A stretch of 45,004 bases of DNA, from the NCBI GenBank assembly GCA_017510785.1, contig JAFWMH010000023.1, positions 1 through 45,004 of the forward strand, read 5' to 3'. Below the pieces are notes generated by a model. The model was given only the letters and a program-made list of their open reading frames with translations, was not told the origin of the DNA and searched no databases. The translations under genes and the position numbers were made by a program. The DNA comes from Atopobiaceae bacterium. GTDB taxonomy: Bacteria; Actinomycetota; Coriobacteriia; Coriobacteriales; Atopobiaceae. Shown piece after piece: positions 33,630 to 40,418 of the stretch; position 1 is the first letter of the stretch, and each line of letters begins with the position of its first letter.

Positions 33630-34520
33630 TTACGCGAAGAACGCGAAGTAGGCAATAACCACAAGGCCGAGTGCGATGCGGTACCAACCGAACGGTTTGA
33701 AGTCGTGCTCCTTCACGAAGTCCATGAGGAAGCGAATCACGACGAGCGAGACCACGAATGCGACGACGCAACCAACGCCCAAGATGGCAACCTCCTGCGG
33801 TGCAAACGCATTGCCTTTGAGGAAGTACTTTACGAGACGCAGCCCGCTCGCACCCACCATAACGGGTATCGCAAGAAAAAACGTAAACTCAGCGGCCACC
33901 GCACGCGAGCAGCCCAAGAGCAAGCCTCCGATAATCGTGGATCCCGAACGCGACGTCCCCGGCACCATGGAAAGGACCTGAAACGCACCAATGCCGAGGG
34001 CCGTGCCCCAATCCATGTCGAACACCGATTGGATGCGCGCATAGCGATCGGCACTCAAACCCAACGCTGTCCGCCGTCGCGCCAGATGCGCGCCAGTTAT
34101 TTGCCGTTCGCGCGCATTTTCTATCACTATGAACGCGATACCATACACAATGAGCGCCGCCGCGACCACGAACGGACTCCCGAGGTGTTCCTCCATCCAG
34201 TCGTCGAGCGGAATGCCGATGACGGCTGCGGGAATGCACGCCGCAATCACTTGCCCCCACAGGCGCCACGTGCCACGACGCTCCACAGCGTTCTTGCGCC
34301 TCGAAAACGGATTCAGTTTGTCGAAAAACACCACGCAAACGGCAAGAATCGCTCCAAGCTGGATAACAACCAAAAACATATCCCAAAAGTCCACGCTCAC
34401 GTTAAGCGACACAAACTGCTTGAGTAGAATCATGTGCCCCGTGCTCGAAACGGGCAGCCACTCGGTAACGCCCTCGACTAAGCCGTACAGCGCCGCCTTC
34501 AAAAGTTCGAGCAAATCCAC
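33630..34520 (-). CDS. uppP: Undecaprenyl-diphosphatase
   Basis: 296 residues from a GTG start at 34520 (VDLLELLKAALYGLVEG), chosen because GGGGGAGGA lies just upstream and the length then matches the family; the open frame extends to 34676. The protein is a multi-span membrane phosphatase with both diagnostic motifs: EGVTEWLPVSSTGH near residues 16-29 (active-site Glu and His) and PGTSRSGSTI near the middle. It removes one phosphate from undecaprenyl diphosphate at the membrane, recycling the lipid carrier for peptidoglycan and other wall polymers, and it is the BacA-type protein linked to bacitracin tolerance. It is transcribed divergently from the stress-protein gene. Confidence 0.96.
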   Translation of the reverse strand: MDLLELLKAALYGLVEGVTEWLPVSSTGHMILLKQFVSLNVSVDFWDMFLVVIQLGAILAVCVVFFDKLNPFSRRKNAVERRGTWRLWGQVIAACIPAAVIGIPLDDWMEEHLGSPFVVAAALIVYGIAFIVIENARERQITGAHLARRRTALGLSADRYARIQSVFDMDWGTALGIGAFQVLSMVPGTSRSGSTIIGGLLLGCSRAVAAEFTFFLAIPVMVGASGLRLVKYFLKGNAFAPQEVAILGVGCVVAFVVSLVVIRFLMDFVKEHDFKPFGWYRIALGLVVIAYFAFFA

Positions 34521-34937
34521 GGTTCCTCCCCCGCCGGTGGTAACAAGCAATGGTTGCGAGTGATGGCAGCGACGCACGACAAACAGCGTTTGGCGACCGC
34601 ATACCACTCGCAAACGTGACCTCACGAGTATACTCCACGCACCACGCAGAATGCACCACAAGAACGCACTCGCCATGAGGCAAGCTCTAGGGAGGCGTCT
34701 TGGAGCGGCTTTCCGTGAGTCAGGCTCTTCGGGGAACTATCTCGCCGTACGGCAAGTTCTGAGCAATGTTTTTATCTCGGAAATGTATGAGACAAGTTCC
34801 CCGGAAAGGCGCCCCACATGGAAAAGTACCGCGCGCACCACCGCACACCAAACAAGCGCAACCGCGCACACATTCCTCGGCAACCTCCGCCGCGCGAGCG
34901 ACTACACTTGTGCCACAACGTCACAAGGAGGCACTTC
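34521..34937. promoter_or_regulatory. Divergent intergenic region between uppP and the stress gene
   Basis: A 417-bp region. It contains a 10-bp palindrome with a -10-like centre (GAGTATACTC, 34626-34635) usable on either strand, the foldable element at 34728-34805, and the stress-gene ribosome binding site. No well-spaced -35 box stands out and no gene is apparent. Confidence 0.45.
34728..34805 (+). ncRNA. Candidate structured leader element
   Basis: An 11-bp closing stem (34728-34738 with 34795-34805, including CGGGGAACT/AGTTCCCCG) continues through a small bulge into a 4-bp stem (34740-34743 with 34789-34792). Within it lie a short GCC-GTAC-GGC hairpin (34744-34753) and a 7-bp stem TTCTGAG/CTCGGAA (34757-34763 with 34776-34782, one wobble) with a T-rich loop. 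This predicts a three-way junction about 130 bases before the stress-gene start. No known riboswitch class is recognised. Confidence 0.4.
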
Positions 34938-35408
34938 ATGGCAGTAACGCAAACCCCCGCACCAAATTACCAGTCACTGGGTTACGACCGCATCTTCGTG
35001 GCGGTCGACGGCACGCCGCAACAGGAGCTTGTTATCCAGCGCGCCATCATTATTGCAGCCAACAACAACGCAGAGCTCTACATTGGCCACGTGGTCGACG
35101 CAACCACGCTCGAAACGGCCGGCTCGTATCCGCAGGAGCTGCTTCCCACGCTCGAGAAGAGCTTTAGGGAAGGCATCGCGCCACAAATCGCCGAGGCCGA
35201 GATGGAGCCGCAAATCCGTCGCGTAGAGCTCATCGTACGTATCGGCAAGGTCCGCGAGACGCTCCGAAACGAGATGATCAACCAAATCAAGCCCGACCTC
35301 ATTATTTGCGGCGCCTTGGGTCTCTCGAACTTTAGGTATGCGCTCATGGGTTCCACGTCCACGTTCCTCTCGCGCATCCCGGGTTGCGACACCCTCGTCG
35401 TGAAGTAG
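34938..35408 (+). CDS. Universal stress protein (UspA family), ATP-binding type
   Basis: A 156-residue soluble protein; AAGGAGG lies 7 bases before the ATG at 34938. It shows the single-domain Usp fold: YDRIFVAVDGTPQQE at the start, LYIGHVVDATT as the second strand, and the ATP-binding loop GALGLSNFRYALMGS, which fits the G-2x-G-9x-G-(S/T) pattern of nucleotide-binding members. Such proteins help survival in growth arrest and stress. The gene is alone, divergent from uppP, and preceded by the candidate structured element at 34728-34805. Confidence 0.94.
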   Translation: MAVTQTPAPNYQSLGYDRIFVAVDGTPQQELVIQRAIIIAANNNAELYIGHVVDATTLETAGSYPQELLPTLEKSFREGIAPQIAEAEMEPQIRRVELIVRIGKVRETLRNEMINQIKPDLIICGALGLSNFRYALMGSTSTFLSRIPGCDTLVVK

Positions 35409-35782
35409 CGCAAGAGGCGCGTTCGGCCGAGCGGATGGGCGGCACAACAGGTCGCCTCGTTCGTCAAGGCGACTGCCACCGCTTCACCATTCGCCGTTTC
35501 ATATACAAGGCATTCGGAACCGTTGCGGGCCATGGAGTTTTCGTGGTCCGCATCGGTGATAAAAGCGATTGCAATGCTCAAACCCACATGCAAGGCAGGC
35601 AAGCATGTCTGCGCAACAGCAGGACGTCGCGAGGCAGGGTCGTTTTCCACGACGCAGCCTACGTAACAACGATTGATTTGCCGTTTGATTTGCCATACTC
35701 CAAGACACATGGATATACCGTGATGTTGCGCATCTTCTACTAATATGTATTGCTATCTATAAACGAACCAGGGAGATAAGCC
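35409..35782. other. 374-bp intergenic region
   Basis: Between the stress gene and the secreted coiled-coil protein. Near the left end GTCGCCT (35451-35457) and AGGCGAC (35467-35473) form a 7-bp hairpin that may end stress-gene transcription. The last 100 bases are AT-rich and should hold the promoter of the next gene; TTGATT-17-TACTCC and TTGCCA-18-TATACC are weak candidates. The short frames on both strands look spurious. Confidence 0.45.
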
Positions 35783-37132
35783 ATGAATCAGCGAAGCTCC
35801 ACGACGAAGCGCATTGTTGCCTGCGCGTTATCGGTTGTGCTGGCAGGCGGTGCAACGACGCCCGCACTCGCCACAAACAATGATTCCGCGTCGCTCAACA
35901 GCCAATATGCCGAATTTGCCGCAAGCATTGAGGACACCACTCGTGCGTATCGCGAGGCCGAAGAAGAGCTGGCGAGTATCAACGAGCAAATCGAGCAAAA
36001 CGAGGCGAAGAAGGCCGACATCGAGGCACGTCTCCCTGAGCAGCGTGCTCGCACGGCCAAGTCCGTTAAGGAGTTGTACATCCTGCAGCAGGCCACTCCT
36101 AACCTCATCGACCTCATACTTTCGGCCGACGACTTCAACGACTTCATTACGACGGCTCACTACTTCGATACCCTCACCAGGCGCAACACCGAAGAGGTTC
36201 GCGCCCTGAGCGACATGCACAGTGAGCTTGTGCAAACCAGCGAGTCGCTCCTCGTGCAGCGCGACGAAGCTGTTGTAAGGCAAGAGGCAGCGCGCGATGC
36301 CCTCGAAACGGCACGCAACGTCCGCACCACCGTCCAGCAAAGCATCGACGCGATCGCTCGACTTGAGGGCGCAGATCGCGAGCGCGCCATACAGGCAGCA
36401 GCGCAAGCCGTGCAAGCTGCAGCCGCAGGCAACACGGTGGATCCCGCAACGATCGTTACACCAGGAGTCGCGCAGCCCACGAACGGCTCAACCGATCCGG
36501 CGGCTCCCGCGCAAACCAACTCCGCGCAGCCGCAAACGGCCCAGCAGCAAACTGCCGAACAGCAAACGACTCAGCAGCAAACCACGCAGCAGCGCGGGCA
36601 GGACGCCCAAGCAACCCCTGCGCCCGAGCAGCCGCAGCCACAGCAGCCGCAGGAGCAACCCGCGGCGCAGCCACAACCCGCGACCATCACCACCGTCTCG
36701 GGCAACACGGCCGTCGTCGAGGTCGCGCCGGCGCCAAGCCCAACCACCGACCCCATCGTAACGAACACCACGTCCGATGAAGTCTCCTCGTGGGCTGACC
36801 GCATTAACAACTACCTTGAGGGCACGGCACTTGCCGGATACGGCGAGCAGTTCGCGCAGGCAGCTTCGGATTATGGCGTGGACCCCCGCATCGCCCCCGC
36901 GATTTCGGGCGTCGAAAGCGGCTGGGGCCAAGTTACGTTCCGCGACCACAACGCGTGGGGATGGGGCAACTCCGGCTGGGACGACTGGGATACCGCAATC
37001 GATAGCTACGTGAAGGGCTATTCCAGCATCTACGGCAGTTCCATCACGCTGGAAGGCGCCGAAATGTACGCGAGCAACGACATCTACGACGAATGGTACT
37101 CCACGGTTCTCTCCGAAATGGATCGCATATAA
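35783..37132 (+). CDS. Secreted coiled-coil protein with C-terminal glucosaminidase-like domain
   Basis: 449 residues with GGGAG before the ATG. A signal peptide ends near residue 30 (TTPALA). Residues about 38-210 are a long coiled coil resembling the N-terminal part of CwlO-type and PcsB-type wall hydrolases (ASINEQIEQNEAKKADIEAR, LYILQQATPNLIDLILSADD). Residues about 215-330 are a Pro/Gln/Thr-rich wall-spanning linker with repeated TAQQQTAEQQ-like units. The C-terminal 113 residues are a lysozyme-fold, beta-N-acetylglucosaminidase-like domain with ISGVESGWGQ (likely catalytic E378) and HNAWGWG. I infer a role in peptidoglycan turnover or cell separation. By analogy to PcsB, the coiled coil may hold it inactive until a membrane partner engages it; no FtsEX genes are visible here. 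Confidence 0.85.
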   Translation: MNQRSSTTKRIVACALSVVLAGGATTPALATNNDSASLNSQYAEFAASIEDTTRAYREAEEELASINEQIEQNEAKKADIEARLPEQRARTAKSVKELYILQQATPNLIDLILSADDFNDFITTAHYFDTLTRRNTEEVRALSDMHSELVQTSESLLVQRDEAVVRQEAARDALETARNVRTTVQQSIDAIARLEGADRERAIQAAAQAVQAAAAGNTVDPATIVTPGVAQPTNGSTDPAAPAQTNSAQPQTAQQQTAEQQTTQQQTTQQRGQDAQATPAPEQPQPQQPQEQPAAQPQPATITTVSGNTAVVEVAPAPSPTTDPIVTNTTSDEVSSWADRINNYLEGTALAGYGEQFAQAASDYGVDPRIAPAISGVESGWGQVTFRDHNAWGWGNSGWDDWDTAIDSYVKGYSSIYGSSITLEGAEMYASNDIYDEWYSTVLSEMDRI

Positions 37133-37196
37133 TCCGCGTTTTGGAGTAAACCGTCACCAGCATGCGCTGGACCACGTATCAAAGAACTGTTAATTC

Positions 37197-37241
37197 GGCG
37201 GGTTATTGGGGGATACTCCCCTAGTAACCCGCCTTCGGGTT
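37197..37241 (+). terminator. 17-bp hairpin with an overlapping alternative hairpin
   Basis: GGCGGGTTA (37197-37205) pairs with TAACCCGCC (37225-37233), and inner bases extend this to about 17 continuous pairs around a TAC loop. The right arm also forms an alternative hairpin with the next bases, AACCCG-CCTT-CGGGTT (37226-37241), so the two folds exclude each other. It lies 65 bases past the preceding stop and about 50 before the protease start. It could be a terminator or an attenuator; the T-run is short. Confidence 0.6.
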
Positions 37242-37292
37242 TACGGGAATGGATTCTCTAATAGCCCGTTAAATCACAAGCAAGGAGACCAT

Positions 37293-40223
37293 ATGAGCCT
37301 GTTTTCACATCCAACCTTGGGCGCCGGCGACGTCCACTTCGGCTTCGAGGTAACGAACGTCGAAGCGCTACCGGAGCTGGCAGGAACCGCCTACGTTATG
37401 CAACACGCAGCAAGCGGCGCGCGTGCGCTGTGGATTGCCACGGACGACGTGAACAAGTCCTTCGCCATCGCGTTTAAAACGCCGCCCGCCGACGATTCCG
37501 GCGTATTCCACATCATCGAGCACTCGGTACTGTGCGGCTCCGATCGCTTCCCCGTTAAGGAGCCTTTTGTTAACTTGCTAAAAACGTCGATGCAGACCTT
37601 CCTCAACGCCATGACCTTTGGTGACAAAACCATGTATCCGGTAGCATCGACCAACACCGCCGACCTCGAGAACCTCATGGACGTTTACCTCGACGCCGTG
37701 CTGCATCCCGCCATCTACCAGCGTCCGCGCATTTTCGAACAGGAAGGATGGCATCTCGAGAGGACCGAAGACGACGGGCTGGCCTACAATGGCGTGGTGT
37801 TCAACGAAATGAAGGGCGCCACGTCCGATCCCGACGACGTGTTGTTCCACGCGCTCGATGTCGCACTGTTCCCCAACACCGCATATCGCTTCGAGTCGGG
37901 CGGCGACCCGCGCGCCATTCCACAACTGAGCTACGAGCAGTTCGTCGACGCGCATGCACGCCACTACGACCTCTCCAACAGCTACATCATTTTGTACGGT
38001 GACATGGACATCGAGCGCGAGCTCGCATTCATAAACAAGCGCCTCCTTGGAGCCGAGCAACGCAACGCGAGCGCACCCAACCCGCTTGAGAAGCAGCAAC
38101 CGGTACAAGCAGGCTTCTCCAGGGTGGAGATGGCAACCGCTCCCGAAAACGCCGCCGTTGCCGTGGCCTATGTGGTGGGCGACGCACTGCAGTGCGAGCG
38201 CATGCTGGCCTGTGGAATCCTCCTCGATGCCATTGCGGGCTCCAACGAAGCACCGCTCAAGCGTGCGATGCTCGAGGCCGGTTTGGGCGACGACTTTGTA
38301 CCGATATTTTCCGACGGAGAGCTACAACCACGTATTGTGTTCGAGCTCAAGAGCGCCAAGGAAGGCGTCGCAGAGAAGTTCCGCACCCTCCTCGAGCAAA
38401 CCTGCACCAAGCTTTGCGAGGAAGGCATAGGACACGACCAGCTCGCCGCCTCCCTCGCCCAGGCAGAGTTCAACCTGCGCGAGCAAGATTTCGGTGTTTA
38501 TCCTGCAGGCATCTACATTTCAATTCAAGCCATGTCGAGCTGGCTTTACGATAACGACCACCCCGTGGATTATCTGCGCTTCGAAGATGCCCTCGCGCAC
38601 ATGAAGGAGCACCTCGACGACGGTTACTTCGAGAACCTCTTGCGCGAAATCGTGTGCAAAAGCATCCATAGCGCCGAAGTCGAGCTCGTTCCCGTTGCGG
38701 AAGGTGCGGCGAGCGAGGAGGAAGCGGAGCTGCGTGCGCTACGTGCCACGCTCTCGGACGACGACTTGGCCGCCATCGACGCCGAGGTCGCAGCGTTGCG
38801 CGAGGAACAAGAGGCCCCCGACAATCCCGACGACCTCGCCAAGCTTCCGCGCCTCGGCATCGAAAGCATCGAGACCCCCAAGCCCGAACCGCAGGGCTTC
38901 GACGCGCCGGCGCCTCTTCCCTGCATCGCTCACGAACTCGAGACGCACGGCATCGACTACGTGTTCCACTACTTCGACTTGCGTCATTTGAGCTATGACG
39001 ACATGCCCTACGTTGGCATACTCAGTGACCTTTTGGGCAAGCTCGCAACATCGGAGCACTCGGCGGCCGAGCTCGACACGCTCGTGCAGCTCAACCTCGG
39101 TACGCTCGACTTCTTTTGTGACGTGTTCGGCCGACACGACGACGCGATGTATGCCGCACCCACCATGGGCGTCGCCGCAAGCGCGCTTTCGTCCAACATC
39201 GAAAAACTCGCGCACATTCCAGCCGAGGTGTGGGGACACACCCTCTTCGACGACGACGCACGCATCCTCGCAATTCTGCAACAGCGACGCATCGGCCTCG
39301 AGCAAAACTTCGTGAATGCTGGCCATGCCGCAGCGCTTGGGCGCCTCTCCAGCCACTGGTTGGCCTCCGCCAAGGCGGCGAGCTATATGACGGGCATCGA
39401 CTACTATCTGTTCCTCAAGGATTTGCTTGGCACTTGGGACGAGCGCAAGGACAACCTTATCTCCCGCCTCAAAGCACTCATACCACGAGTATTTGCAAAA
39501 GACAATATAATAACCTCGTTTATAGGCCCCGCCGACGACCGCGCACGCTATTGGGAGGCGGGATCCACGCTGGAACTCGCATCGCTGGGACTCCCAACAA
39601 CCGACGACGAACGTCCGCGCTTCAAGGTGCCCGCACTTGTGCCCCGAAACGAAGCCTTCGTAATTCCTTCCAACGTAAGCTACGTCGGTGCCGGCATTGC
39701 GCCCGCAACAAACGAAGCAGAGAAAACCGGCGTTTGGAACGTTGGCCGACGGCTCTTCTCGTATGACTATTTGTGGAACGAGGTTCGCGTGAAGGGTGGC
39801 GCCTACGGCTGCGGATTTAGGCGCTTGCAAACAGGAACCAACCAGTTGTGGTCGTATCGCGACCCCAACATCGACGCCACACTCGCACGCTACGACGAAT
39901 TGGCCGCCTGGCTCGACGCCTGGCAACCGGACGATGACGAGCTTGCAGGCTATGTTGTTTCGACCATCGCGAGTCACGACGCTCCCACCAAACCCCGTGG
40001 AATCGCACGTCGTCAGGATTTGCTGCGGTTCTCGGGCCGGGAAGAAGGCTGGCGCGATGCGGTGCGCAACGAGGAGCTCTGCACTACCGTCGACGACCTG
40101 CACGCACTCGCAGAGCCGCTTCGCATGTTCGCCAACGAGAAGGTCGTATGCGTCTTTGGTCCGCGCGACGCAATTGACGCCTCGTCCGTCGCCTTCGACG
40201 ACGTCATCGACCTCATCGGCTAG
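37293..40223 (+). CDS. M16C family zinc metalloprotease (presequence protease/insulinase type)
   Basis: 976 residues from the ATG at 37293, six bases after AAGGAG; the open frame begins earlier at 37206 within the hairpin region. The inverted zinc motif HIIEH (H73, E76, H77) is present, and the downstream Glu ligand lies in VVFNEMKGATSDPDD. SVLCGSDRFPVKEPF and NAMTFGDKTMYPVAS are typical of the PreP/Cym1 subgroup, and the length fits the four-domain clamshell of about 970 residues. C-terminal KGGAYGCGFR matches the region contacting substrate. No signal peptide is seen, so it probably degrades peptides in the cytoplasm. A strong hairpin follows, facing the convergent GH43-like gene. Confidence 0.95.
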   Translation: MSLFSHPTLGAGDVHFGFEVTNVEALPELAGTAYVMQHAASGARALWIATDDVNKSFAIAFKTPPADDSGVFHIIEHSVLCGSDRFPVKEPFVNLLKTSMQTFLNAMTFGDKTMYPVASTNTADLENLMDVYLDAVLHPAIYQRPRIFEQEGWHLERTEDDGLAYNGVVFNEMKGATSDPDDVLFHALDVALFPNTAYRFESGGDPRAIPQLSYEQFVDAHARHYDLSNSYIILYGDMDIERELAFINKRLLGAEQRNASAPNPLEKQQPVQAGFSRVEMATAPENAAVAVAYVVGDALQCERMLACGILLDAIAGSNEAPLKRAMLEAGLGDDFVPIFSDGELQPRIVFELKSAKEGVAEKFRTLLEQTCTKLCEEGIGHDQLAASLAQAEFNLREQDFGVYPAGIYISIQAMSSWLYDNDHPVDYLRFEDALAHMKEHLDDGYFENLLREIVCKSIHSAEVELVPVAEGAASEEEAELRALRATLSDDDLAAIDAEVAALREEQEAPDNPDDLAKLPRLGIESIETPKPEPQGFDAPAPLPCIAHELETHGIDYVFHYFDLRHLSYDDMPYVGILSDLLGKLATSEHSAAELDTLVQLNLGTLDFFCDVFGRHDDAMYAAPTMGVAASALSSNIEKLAHIPAEVWGHTLFDDDARILAILQQRRIGLEQNFVNAGHAAALGRLSSHWLASAKAASYMTGIDYYLFLKDLLGTWDERKDNLISRLKALIPRVFAKDNIITSFIGPADDRARYWEAGSTLELASLGLPTTDDERPRFKVPALVPRNEAFVIPSNVSYVGAGIAPATNEAEKTGVWNVGRRLFSYDYLWNEVRVKGGAYGCGFRRLQTGTNQLWSYRDPNIDATLARYDELAAWLDAWQPDDDELAGYVVSTIASHDAPTKPRGIARRQDLLRFSGREEGWRDAVRNEELCTTVDDLHALAEPLRMFANEKVVCVFGPRDAIDASSVAFDDVIDLIG

Positions 40224-40275
40224 GGCAGCACCGACATTCCACACTTACAGAACGCCATCGAGAGAACGCCTTTGA

Positions 40276-40321
40276 GAAGCGCCCCTTCGTACGACGCAAT
40301 TCGCGTACGAAGGGGCGCTTC
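40276..40321. terminator. Bidirectional terminator between convergent genes
   Basis: GAAGCGCCCCTTCGTACG (40276-40293) and its exact complement (40304-40321) form a perfect 18-bp stem with a 10-base loop, between the ends of the protease gene (plus) and the GH43-like gene (minus). It lacks a long T-run on either side but is very stable and well placed to block convergent read-through. Confidence 0.75.
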
Positions 40322-40418
40322 CTCACATCGGTTTCCCAAGCTTGCCGGCAGCGTCAAGCTCTCCCAACCGATCGCGGGCACTCACAGCTCGGAATCGGGG
40401 TTGGGCTCGAAGTTCACA

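Noticed and set aside
33346..33771. Minus-strand frame of 141 codons behind uppP
   Set aside because: About a third overlaps uppP in another frame, the rest is Arg-rich and covers a hairpin, and no start signal is present.
35384..35743. Plus-strand frame of 119 codons between the stress gene and the coiled-coil gene
   Set aside because: It begins inside the stress gene out of frame, has no ribosome binding site, and shows no recognisable protein features.
38739..40244. 501-codon minus-strand frame opposite the M16 protease gene
   Set aside because: It is antisense to conserved protease sequence, with no motifs, and would conflict with the convergent terminator layout.
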